A DNA stretch of 12,637 nt. It comes from DATIXJ01 sp035518715 (GTDB taxonomy: Bacteria > Bacteroidota > Ignavibacteria > UBA10030 > SZUA-254). Below the pieces are notes generated by a model. That model was not told where the DNA came from. It saw only the letters and a program-made list of their open reading frames with translations, and made no database searches. The number at the start of each line of letters is the position of its first letter. Position 1 is the stretch's first letter. Shown in pieces: positions 6,119 through 12,637 of the stretch. The DNA lies in assembly GCA_035518715.1 (NCBI GenBank), contig DATIXJ010000084.1, positions 1 through 12,637 on the forward strand, read 5' to 3'. Made by a program: the position numbers and the translations under genes.

Positions 6119-6502
6119 GTGGCACGTATAGCAGGAATCGATCTGCCGAAAAACAAACGGTCCGAAATTGGTCTGACTTACATTTACGGGATCGGAAGAA
6201 CGACGGCACACAAAATCCTCGACCAGGCAGGTATCGACCACAGTAAACGCATCAGCGAGCTGAGCGATGACGAAGTCGCAAAGATCCGGTCGATCATTAC
6301 CTCCGATGTGAAAGTGGAAGGTGCGTTGCGGAGCGAGACGCAGATGAATATCAAGCGTCTCATGGATATTAACTGCTACCGCGGTCTGCGGCATCGCAAA
6401 GGGCTTCCCGTCCGCGGACAACGCACACGAACAAATGCCCGGACACGCAAAGGAAAGAGAAAGACCGTGGCAGGAAAGAAGAAAGTCGCAGCTAAGAAGT
6501 AA
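6119..6502 (+). CDS. rpsM: 30S ribosomal protein S13
   Basis: S13 forms intersubunit bridges with L5 from the 30S head, and its basic tail touches the P-site tRNA. The product is 127 aa, within the normal 113-130. It has the N-terminal MARIAGIDLP, the helix-two-turn-helix region YIYGIGRTTAHKIL (21-34), and the signature RHRKGLPVRGQRTRTNA (91-107), followed by a Lys-rich tail. The start codon is GTG, giving the conserved MARIAG; there is no better upstream start. GAAAGGA (6102-6108) is 10 nt upstream and lies in a predicted hairpin loop. As the first gene of the alpha-operon block it is the classical site of S4 feedback control. Confidence 0.97.
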   Translation: MARIAGIDLPKNKRSEIGLTYIYGIGRTTAHKILDQAGIDHSKRISELSDDEVAKIRSIITSDVKVEGALRSETQMNIKRLMDINCYRGLRHRKGLPVRGQRTRTNARTRKGKRKTVAGKKKVAAKK

Positions 6503-6523
6503 TCCAACAACCGGGCAAATGTT

Positions 6524-6940
6524 ATGGGAAAACAGGCATCAGCAACACCGGCTCCTCAGACCGGAACAGCAAAAAAGAAAAAGAAAATCCAGGTCGACGT
6601 TACCGGAAAGGCGTTCATCAAAGCGACCTTTAACAACGTGATCGTGACGATCACGGATGTCTACGGGAACGTCATCAGCTGGTCTTCAGCGGGACGGAAC
6701 GGATTCAAAGGATCCAGGAAAAACACACCGTTTGCGGCTCAGGTCAGCGCCGAAGCGGCAGCGAAGGAAGCATTTGATCTTGGACTCCGGAAGGTGGATG
6801 TCTTTGTGAAGGGTCCCGGGTCCGGCCGTGAAGCGGGCATCCGATCGCTCCAGACTGTCGGTCTCGAGGTATTGAGCATCCGGGATATCACGCCGATTCC
6901 GCACAACGGCTGCCGTCCGCCAAAGCGGCGCCGCGTTTAA
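6524..6940 (+). CDS. rpsK: 30S ribosomal protein S11
   Basis: S11 lies on the platform of the 30S subunit and helps shape the E-site mRNA path and the Shine-Dalgarno helix. The product is 138 aa, slightly longer than the usual 127-130 because of an Ala/Thr/Pro and poly-Lys N-terminus (1-21). Core signatures are FNNVIVTITDVYGNVISWSSAG (36-57), where N37 follows F36, then TPFAAQVSAEAAA (68-80), VKGPGSGREAGIRSL (96-109) and the C-terminus ITPIPHNGCRPPKRRRV. HNG is the site of isoaspartate formation in E. coli S11. The ribosome binding site is weak. The order rpsM-rpsK-rpsD-rpoA-rplQ is the classical alpha operon. Confidence 0.98.
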   Translation: MGKQASATPAPQTGTAKKKKKIQVDVTGKAFIKATFNNVIVTITDVYGNVISWSSAGRNGFKGSRKNTPFAAQVSAEAAAKEAFDLGLRKVDVFVKGPGSGREAGIRSLQTVGLEVLSIRDITPIPHNGCRPPKRRRV

Positions 6941-6969
6941 TGTCGTTGTACTTTCATTCGTAGGAGAAT

Positions 6970-7599
6970 ATGGGAAGATATATCGAAGCAAGTTGCAGGC
7001 TGTGCCGGAGAGAGAAACAGAAACTCTTTCTGAAAGGTACAAAGTGCTTCACGGAAAAATGTCCGGTCGAGCGGCGTGCATACCCGCCCGGACAACACGG
7101 ACAGACGCGTCGTCAGAAGATCTCGGAATACGGTGTTCAGCTTCGTGAAAAACAGAAGATCCGCCGGATGTATGGTTTGCAGGAATCGCAGTTCCGGAAT
7201 TATTTCGAGAAAGCACTCAGCCAGACTGGCCGTACCGGCGAAACGCTGGTCAAAATGCTCGAACGGCGGCTCGATAATGTGGTCTACCGGCTCGGCTTTG
7301 CCCCTTCACGGAAGGCAGGCCGCCAGCTCGTCACACACGGTCATCTGCTGGTGAATAACAAGGTAGTTACCATCCCCTCTTTTCTCCTGAGAGCGGGGGA
7401 TGTCATACACATCAGAGAAGCGAGCAAGAAGCTGGATGTTATCCATTCCTCGATGAAACGGATGAAGGACAATGCCATGCTTCCATGGCTGAGTCTCGAT
7501 AAAGCGACAATGTCGGGAACATTCCTGAACGTTCCCGAACGGGCCGACATTCCGCTGAACGCCAACGAGCAGCTTGTCGTTGAGTTGTATTCAAAATAA
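6970..7599 (+). CDS. rpsD: 30S ribosomal protein S4, zinc-binding form
   Basis: S4 starts 30S assembly by binding the 16S five-way junction, and in several bacteria it represses its own operon. The product is 209 aa, the typical length. The N-terminal zinc site is complete: C9-X2-C12-X13-C26-X4-C31, the arrangement known from Thermus-type S4. YGVQLREKQKIRRMYGLQE (54-72) and the S4 RNA-binding domain (LERRLDNVVYRLGFAPSRKAGRQLVTHGHLLVN, about 96-128) follow. AGGAG (6962-6966) lies just 3 nt before the ATG. rpoA starts after a 63 nt gap, the largest within the operon, which holds nothing I recognise apart from the rpoA ribosome binding site (GGAGAAGGA). Confidence 0.98.
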   Translation: MGRYIEASCRLCRREKQKLFLKGTKCFTEKCPVERRAYPPGQHGQTRRQKISEYGVQLREKQKIRRMYGLQESQFRNYFEKALSQTGRTGETLVKMLERRLDNVVYRLGFAPSRKAGRQLVTHGHLLVNNKVVTIPSFLLRAGDVIHIREASKKLDVIHSSMKRMKDNAMLPWLSLDKATMSGTFLNVPERADIPLNANEQLVVELYSK

Positions 7600-7662
7600 C
7601 GAACCGTCGTTTTCGAAACATACCAAGAGAACCCACGAGAGTTACGTTCGGAGAAGGAAACT

Positions 7663-8655
7663 ATGTCAGCAACAAACTATCAGATGCCCGAAAAGGTCCA
7701 GCTTGACGAGTCGAGCTATTCAAACACCTTTGGGCGCTTTATTCTTCAACCACTGGAAAAGGGATTTGGTGTGACGATCGGCAACGCCTTTCGCAGGGTG
7801 CTGCTCTCGTCACTGCCGGGAACTGCCTTCACCGCGATCCATATCGACGGGGTTCTCCATGAATTCTCGACGATCCCCGGCGTGGTGGAGGATGTGTCCG
7901 AGATTGTCCTGAACCTTAAGGCGGTCAGGATGAAGCTCATCAACAAAAAACTGAACCGCATCCTGCTCGAACTGAAAGGGCCGAAGGAAGTCACGGCAGC
8001 CGACATCCAGAAAGCCAATCCGGAAATCGAGATTCTGAATCCCGATCAGTACATCGGCACGCTCAACGCCGGCGCAGCGGTCCAGATGGAGCTTCGCATC
8101 GGCCGCGGGAAGGGCTATGTTCCCGCCGAGGAGAATAAGCTTGCCGATCAGACCACAACGGGGCTGATCAGCATCGATTCAATTTTCACGCCGATCCGGA
8201 ATGTCAGGTACTTCGTCGAAACAACTCGCGTCGGTCAGCAAACCGATTATGAGAAGCTTATCCTCGAGGTGGAGACAGACGGGTCAATTGCTCCGGATGA
8301 TGCACTGGCACAGGCGGCAAATATTCTCCGCGATCATGTCAATCTCTTCCTGAGCTTTGACATCGAGACCGAACAGCATGAAGAAATGATGGAGAAGGAC
8401 TCCGAGTTTGCACGGATCCGCAAGATTCTCCAGATGAACGTCGACGAGCTGGAACTCTCCGTGCGCTCACATAACTGCCTGCGGGCTGCAAACATCAAAA
8501 CGATCGCCGACCTCGTCAGACGTGACGAGCCCGAGCTCCTGAAATTCCGAAACTTCGGGCGTAAATCGCTTGCAGAACTGTCCGAAATTATCGACCAGTT
8601 CGGCCTCTCGTTCGGGATGGATGTCGACAAGTACCTCCAGAATGGCAACGATTAA
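7663..8655 (+). CDS. rpoA: DNA-directed RNA polymerase subunit alpha
   Basis: The alpha subunit dimerises to nucleate RNA polymerase assembly, and its C-terminal domain binds UP elements and activators. The product is 330 aa, typical in length. The N-terminal domain (about 1-235) includes EKGFGVTIGNAFRRVLLSSLPG (32-53), the conserved assembly segment. A charged linker (about 236-258) leads to the C-terminal domain (about 260-325). That domain has SVRSHNCLRAANI (266-278), where R268 corresponds to E. coli R265 that contacts the DNA minor groove, and NFGRKSLAEL (297-306). The ATG follows GGAGAAGGA (7650-7658). rplQ follows after 19 nt. Confidence 0.98.
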   Translation: MSATNYQMPEKVQLDESSYSNTFGRFILQPLEKGFGVTIGNAFRRVLLSSLPGTAFTAIHIDGVLHEFSTIPGVVEDVSEIVLNLKAVRMKLINKKLNRILLELKGPKEVTAADIQKANPEIEILNPDQYIGTLNAGAAVQMELRIGRGKGYVPAEENKLADQTTTGLISIDSIFTPIRNVRYFVETTRVGQQTDYEKLILEVETDGSIAPDDALAQAANILRDHVNLFLSFDIETEQHEEMMEKDSEFARIRKILQMNVDELELSVRSHNCLRAANIKTIADLVRRDEPELLKFRNFGRKSLAELSEIIDQFGLSFGMDVDKYLQNGND

Positions 8656-8674
8656 TTTGAACTAGGAAACTCTT

Positions 8675-9178
8675 ATGCGTCATAGAAAATCTGGACGAAA
8701 GCTCAAACGTACCGCCAGTCACCGGAAAGCGACGCTGGCGGCACTCTCGACTGCGCTTCTGCGAAATAAAAAAATCCGGACGACCCTTGCCAAAGCACGA
8801 GAAACCCGCATGGAGGTTGAGAAGCTCATTACCCGTGCAAAGAATGCTGTGGCGCTCGAAAAGGACGGGAAGGATGTTCACGCGCGCAGAATGGTGGCGC
8901 GCTTCATCAAAGACAAAGAGGTCGTGAAGGAGTTGTTTGGAGATATTGCGCAGAAGGTGGCAAGCCGTCCCGGCGGTTACACGCGCGTGGTGAAACTCGG
9001 ACAGCGTTTCGGCGACGGGGCAGAGGTTGCAATTCTCGAGCTCGTGGATTATAACACGGGAAAGGCACCGGAGAAATCTTCCGCCAAAAAGAAAGAAAAG
9101 AAGGAAGGCCGGAAGAAAAAAGAGAGCCCGGGGATTGAGGCACCCGCAATACCGGAGGGAAAGAAAGCCAGGGCCTGA
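8675..9178 (+). CDS. rplQ: 50S ribosomal protein L17 with basic C-terminal extension
   Basis: L17 binds 23S rRNA near the peptide exit tunnel. The core (1-127) starts with MRHRKSGRKLKRTASHRKA and holds LLRNKKIRTTLAKARE (28-43), GGYTRVVKLGQRFGDGAEVAILELVD (100-125), as in other bacteria. The protein is 167 aa instead of about 115-130, because residues 128-167 form a Lys/Glu-rich, probably unstructured tail with KKKEKKEGRKKKE. Similar basic tails on L17 occur in Bacteroidota-type lineages, to my recollection. AGGAA (8664-8668) is the ribosome binding site. This is the last gene of the alpha operon and is followed by an intrinsic terminator 22 nt past the stop. Confidence 0.97.
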   Translation: MRHRKSGRKLKRTASHRKATLAALSTALLRNKKIRTTLAKARETRMEVEKLITRAKNAVALEKDGKDVHARRMVARFIKDKEVVKELFGDIAQKVASRPGGYTRVVKLGQRFGDGAEVAILELVDYNTGKAPEKSSAKKKEKKEGRKKKESPGIEAPAIPEGKKARA

Positions 9179-9199
9179 TTGATCCTCAGAGTTGATCGG

Positions 9200-9235
9200 A
9201 AGGGTTCTCGTTCTACGGGAACCCTTTTTGTTTTT
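9200..9235 (+). terminator. Intrinsic terminator after rplQ
   Basis: AAGGGTTCTCG (9200-9210) pairs with CGGGAACCCTT (9216-9226), an 11 bp stem with one T-G wobble and a 5 nt loop (TTCTA). A T-rich tract, TTTTTGTTTTT, runs from 9225 to 9235. This is a canonical Rho-independent terminator closing the spc/alpha transcription unit. Confidence 0.92.
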
Positions 9236-9330
9236 GTATGATCCATCATCTTCGGAGCATCAACCGCGAATCAAGGATGACAGGGCATAGCGTCGGAACC
9301 CTTTGCGCTCCCCACTTCCGATCGGCGGGT

Positions 9331-9359
9331 TTGATTCTCCTTCCCGAAATCAGTATTTT
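9331..9359 (+). promoter_or_regulatory. Candidate sigma-70-type promoter for leuS
   Basis: TTGATT (9331-9336), a 17 nt spacer and TATTTT (9354-9359) match the -35 and -10 consensus at 4 of 6 positions each. This would put transcription start near 9366 and leave a leader of about 34 nt before leuS. It lies downstream of the rplQ terminator, where a new promoter is needed. The rest of 9236-9399 has no convincing gene, riboswitch or T-box element that I can see. Confidence 0.5.
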
Positions 9360-9399
9360 AAGATGACTTTCTCAAAATTACGACGCTCCTTTCAAACAG

Positions 9400-11982
9400 A
9401 TGGGATATTCGCATTCAGAAATAGAAAAAAAATGGCAGAAATACTGGGAGGAACATCAGACATTTCGCGTCTCGGAGGACCGGTCCAAACCTAAGCTGTA
9501 TATTCTCGACATGTATCCATATCCCTCAGGGGCGGGACTTCACGTCGGACACCCTGAAGGATATACCGCCACCGATATCTATTCCCGTTTCAAGCGGATG
9601 AACGGATTTCAGGTTCTCCATCCGATCGGATGGGATGCGTTCGGACTTCCAGCTGAGCGGTATGCGATGCAAACCAATATCCATCCGCGAACTACCACCG
9701 TCGAAAATATCAATACGTTCCGCCGGCAGATCAAAATGCTCGGGCTGAGCTACGACTGGACGAGGGAAGTTGATACGACCGATCCGCGGTATTACAAATG
9801 GACACAGTGGATCTTCCTGAAATTGTATGATTCCTGGTTCGATCCGCACGCGGGAAAGGCCCGCCCGATCGAGATGCTGGTGAAAGAGTTTGAAAGCCAC
9901 GGTTCATCGGGGCTTCCAACCGACCGTGAATTTACCCCGGATGAATGGCGCGGGATGGGGAAGAAGGAACAACACGATATGCTCGCGCAGTTCCGGCTTG
10001 CATACATTGCAGAAATCCCGGTTAACTGGTGCGAAAAACTGGGTACAGTTCTGGCGAACGAAGAGGTTGGAGAGTGGACTGAGAAGGGCTACGTTGTTGA
10101 GAGGCGGCCGATGCGCCAGTGGATGATGCGCATTACGGCGTATGCCGACCGGCTCCTCGAGGACAGCACTGCTCTCGACTGGCCCGCCTCGACCCTCGAA
10201 CAGCAGCGGAACTGGATCGGCCGGTCTGAAGGTGCGATGATCGATTTCAAAGTTGACGGTAAGGAACTTTCGCTTCGCGTATTCACAACGCGCCCGGATA
10301 CGATCTTTGGCGCGACATTTATGGTCCTTGCTCCGGAACATCCACTTGTTGAACAACTCACGTCACCCTCACAGCGCGCATCCGTCGAATCCTATCGTGC
10401 TGAGACGGTCCGGAAGAGCGAGCTCGAGCGGGGCTCGGAAACCAGCAAGACCGGTACGTTTACCGGAAGCTTTGTGGTGAATCCGGCAACGAATAAGAAT
10501 ATCCCCGTTTGGATCGCAGATTATGTCTTGATGGGATACGGTACCGGTGCCATCATGGCAGTTCCCGGCCAGGATGAGCGGGACTGGGAATTTGCGGAGA
10601 CCTTTCATCTCCCCATCGTGAGAACCGTACAGCCGCCTTCGGGATGGGGCGGTAAAGCATACACGGGTGAGGGAGCGGCGATCAACAGTTCGGGCAACGG
10701 CATATCGCTCGACGGTCTTGAGATCGACAAGGCGAAAGAAAAAATTATCGGCTGGCTGGTTCAACAGGGAACCGGGAAAGCCACGATCCAGTACAAGCTG
10801 CGCGATTGGCTCTTTTCACGTCAGCGGTACTGGGGTGAACCGATTCCGATTGTGCATCTCGAGGACGGAACGATGACCGTCGTTCCGGAATCCGAACTCC
10901 CGCTACTGCTCCCCGATCTCAAGAAATTTCAACCGAGCGGCACGACGGAATCGCCGCTTGCGCTTGCATCCGGCTGGGTGAATGTTGTTGATGCGAAAAC
11001 AGGATTACGCGGAAGGCGCGAAACGAATACGATGCCGCAGTGGGCAGGATCGTGCTGGTACTATCTCCGGTATCTTGATCCCCAGAACGACCAGCAGATG
11101 TGCTCGCACGAAAAGGAAAAATACTGGATGCCGGTGGATCTCTACGTCGGAGGTGCCGAACATGCGGTGCTCCACCTGCTGTATGCAAGGTTCTGGCATA
11201 AAGTGCTCTATGACCTTGGCTACGTGAGCACGAAGGAGCCGTTCATGAAGCTTCGTCACCAGGGGATCATTCTCGGCGAGGATTCGCGCAAGATGTCGAA
11301 ATCCCGCGGAAACGTGGTGAACCCCGATGATGTCGTCAACAGATATGGTGCAGATGCGATGCGGCTGTTCGAGATGTTCATGGGCCCCCTTACGGATACC
11401 AAGCCGTGGTCAACGCGTGGCGTAGAAGGGGTTTCGCGGTTCCTCCAGCGTGTGTACCGCATGATTCTTACCGAAGAGGGGGAGGTTCTTCCTGCTGTCG
11501 GCAACGGATCGCTCTCATCGGATGAAGAACGACTCGTTCACCAGACGATCAAGAAAGTAACGGAGGATATCGAGTCGCTGAACTTCAATACCGCTATTTC
11601 CCAGCTCATGATTTTTGTCAACGAATTCCTGAACAAAGAATCGAAACCAAAACCGGTGATGGAAACATTTGTGCTTCTTCTTTCGCCGTTTGCTCCGCAC
11701 CTCTCCGAGGAGCTTTGGCGGAAACTCGGTCATCCGGAGTCGCTTTCGTACGCCTCATGGCCGCGGTATGAAGAGACGAAGATTGTCGTTGATGAAGTCG
11801 AGATGGTAGTTCAAATCAATGGGAAAGTGCGGTCAAAATTTGTAGTCCCTCTGGATACGGAAGACGAGGTCCTTAAGGACCTTGCATTGAGGGATGAAAA
11901 CGTCAAGAAGTATCTCGATGGCAAACAAGTCGTCAAGCTCGTGATCGTGAAAAATAAACTCGTGAGCATCGTTCTGAAGTAA
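9400..11982 (+). CDS. leuS: Leucyl-tRNA synthetase
   Basis: LeuRS attaches leucine to tRNA-Leu in the cytoplasm and hydrolyses mischarged product in its editing domain. The product is 860 aa. The class I site shows YPSGAGLHVGHPEGY with HVGH (48-51, the HIGH motif) and KMSKS (631-635). The CP1 editing domain spans about 275-425 with FTTRPDTIFG (295-304) and GTGAIMAVPGQDERD (381-395). The aminoacid-site region WAGSCWYYLRYLDP (548-561) and the anticodon-binding C-terminal half with VVQINGKVRSKF (803-814) follow. Between WIFLKLYDSWFD and NWC is a polar insertion (about 149-205), and the zinc cysteines of the E. coli N-terminal zinc domain are absent. This architecture is known from Bacteroidota and some other phyla. 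I see no clear Shine-Dalgarno; the ATG at 9400 is chosen because it gives the family N-terminus (H-x-E-I-E-K-K-W-Q-K-Y-W). The glycosyltransferase starts 4 nt after the stop. Confidence 0.97.
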   Translation: MGYSHSEIEKKWQKYWEEHQTFRVSEDRSKPKLYILDMYPYPSGAGLHVGHPEGYTATDIYSRFKRMNGFQVLHPIGWDAFGLPAERYAMQTNIHPRTTTVENINTFRRQIKMLGLSYDWTREVDTTDPRYYKWTQWIFLKLYDSWFDPHAGKARPIEMLVKEFESHGSSGLPTDREFTPDEWRGMGKKEQHDMLAQFRLAYIAEIPVNWCEKLGTVLANEEVGEWTEKGYVVERRPMRQWMMRITAYADRLLEDSTALDWPASTLEQQRNWIGRSEGAMIDFKVDGKELSLRVFTTRPDTIFGATFMVLAPEHPLVEQLTSPSQRASVESYRAETVRKSELERGSETSKTGTFTGSFVVNPATNKNIPVWIADYVLMGYGTGAIMAVPGQDERDWEFAETFHLPIVRTVQPPSGWGGKAYTGEGAAINSSGNGISLDGLEIDKAKEKIIGWLVQQGTGKATIQYKLRDWLFSRQRYWGEPIPIVHLEDGTMTVVPESELPLLLPDLKKFQPSGTTESPLALASGWVNVVDAKTGLRGRRETNTMPQWAGSCWYYLRYLDPQNDQQMCSHEKEKYWMPVDLYVGGAEHAVLHLLYARFWHKVLYDLGYVSTKEPFMKLRHQGIILGEDSRKMSKSRGNVVNPDDVVNRYGADAMRLFEMFMGPLTDTKPWSTRGVEGVSRFLQRVYRMILTEEGEVLPAVGNGSLSSDEERLVHQTIKKVTEDIESLNFNTAISQLMIFVNEFLNKESKPKPVMETFVLLLSPFAPHLSEELWRKLGHPESLSYASWPRYEETKIVVDEVEMVVQINGKVRSKFVVPLDTEDEVLKDLALRDENVKKYLDGKQVVKLVIVKNKLVSIVLK

Positions 11983-11986
11983 TGAA

Positions 11987-12637
11987 ATGCCGCTCTCGGC
12001 AATCATCATAACGTTTAATGAGGAAACAAACTTGGAGCGATGCCTCCGGAGCATTTCCTGGGTTGATGAAATCATCGTTGTGGATTCATTCAGCACCGAT
12101 CGGACTCTGGAGATTGCGAGGCGTTACACTCGGCACGTCATCCAGCATCGATATGAGGGAGATATTCCCCAGCGCGAGATCGGTTTTCGGGCTGCAGCAG
12201 GTGACTGGCTGATGTATATCGATGCCGACGAGGAAGTAACCGATCAATTGCGCCATCAGATTACGGACGTGCTCAGATCTCCGGGTGCGAAACCCGGATA
12301 TGCATTTTTGCGCAAGAGCCGGATCTTCGGCACATGGACTGAACATGGAGGATGGTTTCCGGATTACACGTTCCGCTTGTTCCGCAAGGATGCCTATGTT
12401 GCAGAGCCCGCCGAAGTTCATGGTGGGTTTACCGTTAAGGGCGAAAGGGGGGTTTTGGAAGGGCTGCTCCTGCATTACACCTATCCCTCAATTCATCGGT
12501 ACCTCTCAAAAATGAACGACTATACCTCGCTCGCAGTCCATAACAAATTGATGGGCGACGGAGTGGGAAACATCGGTTTCGTCAAAATTGTTCTGAGTCC
12601 ATTCTCGGAATTCTTCAGAAAGTTCTTCTCGAACAAG
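11987..12637 (+). CDS. Family 2 glycosyltransferase, WaaE/KdtX-like (partial, runs off window)
   Basis: The frame is open for 217 codons to the window end, so the C-terminus is missing. It is a GT-A fold family 2 enzyme that would transfer a sugar from a nucleotide donor, probably to lipopolysaccharide or another surface glycan at the inner face of the membrane. The N-terminus SAIIITFNEETNLERCL (4-20), then VDEIIVVDSFSTDRT (26-40), is typical of the WaaE/KdtX-like subgroup, and YIDADEEV (77-84) holds the metal-binding D79-A-D81. HGGWFPDYTFRLFRK (120-134) and EVHG (143-146) are further subgroup features. The gene begins 4 nt after leuS with no strong ribosome binding site, which suggests coupling to leuS. 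The ATG overlapping the leuS stop (11982) reads only 9 codons and is not used. The exact sugar and acceptor cannot be inferred. Confidence 0.88.
   Translation, partial: MPLSAIIITFNEETNLERCLRSISWVDEIIVVDSFSTDRTLEIARRYTRHVIQHRYEGDIPQREIGFRAAAGDWLMYIDADEEVTDQLRHQITDVLRSPGAKPGYAFLRKSRIFGTWTEHGGWFPDYTFRLFRKDAYVAEPAEVHGGFTVKGERGVLEGLLLHYTYPSIHRYLSKMNDYTSLAVHNKLMGDGVGNIGFVKIVLSPFSEFFRKFFSNK

Noticed and set aside
6571..6577. A-AAA-AAG in frame in rpsK, the same heptamer as the dnaX -1 frameshift site
   Set aside because: It encodes the lysine-rich tail of S11. No convincing downstream stem or upstream stimulatory element is visible, and the -1 frame meets a stop shortly after.
7600..7662. Possible regulatory structure in the 63 nt rpsD-rpoA gap (CGAAC/GTTCG and GTTT/AAAC pairings)
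   Set aside because: The stems are only 4-5 bp with long or minimal loops and look like chance.
9238..9366. 42-codon open frame directly after the rplQ terminator
   Set aside because: No ribosome binding site, no recognisable motif, starts in the terminator T-tract region and spans the candidate leuS promoter.
9236..9399. T-box or other amino acid sensing leader before leuS
   Set aside because: No T-box consensus, specifier stem or second terminator found. The space left after the likely transcription start is only about 34 nt.

Overview
This window is a stretch of bacterial core chromosome with every gene on the + strand. It covers the distal spc operon and the alpha operon: (rplX tail)-rplE-rpsN-rpsH-rplF-rplR-[tRNA-Gln]-rpsE-rpmD-rplO-secY-map-infA-rpmJ-rpsM-rpsK-rpsD-rpoA-rplQ. 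A strong intrinsic terminator follows, then a second unit of leuS and a family 2 glycosyltransferase cut by the window end. All genes look intact, with no frameshifts, insertion sequences, CRISPR arrays or phage genes.

Organism: base composition is moderate by eye. Several traits fit the Bacteroidota/Chlorobiota/Ignavibacteriota (FCB) neighbourhood. There is no adk between secY and map. infA and rpmJ follow map. The LeuRS has a polar insertion and lacks the N-terminal zinc cysteines. The tRNA gene does not encode CCA, and several genes have weak ribosome binding sites. The short zinc-type S14 argues against a typical Bacteroidetes genome, so I would place it only as 'FCB-like, possibly an Ignavibacteria-type lineage'.

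Layout: positions 1-9178 hold 17 complete protein genes and one tRNA gene in a probable single polycistron, with gaps of 1 to 63 nt. The genes supply large-subunit proteins L5, L6, L18, L30, L15, L36 and L17 and small-subunit proteins S14, S8, S5, S13, S11 and S4. They also supply the SecY translocon channel, methionine aminopeptidase, IF-1 and the RNA polymerase alpha subunit, so ribosome assembly, protein export, N-terminal processing, initiation and transcription are tied together. Positions 9200-9235 are the terminator. Positions 9236-9399 contain a candidate promoter for leuS. The glycosyltransferase begins 4 nt after leuS and is probably co-transcribed with it.

The most unusual element is a well-formed tRNA-Gln(TTG) gene between rplR and rpsE, inside the ribosomal protein operon. 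Other points of interest are three NTG-GCA-CGN non-AUG starts (rpsN, rpsE, rpsM), a hairpin that presents the rpsM ribosome binding site in its loop, and a GNRA-capped hairpin in the secY-map gap. I found no sign of a novel defence, mobile or biosynthetic system.
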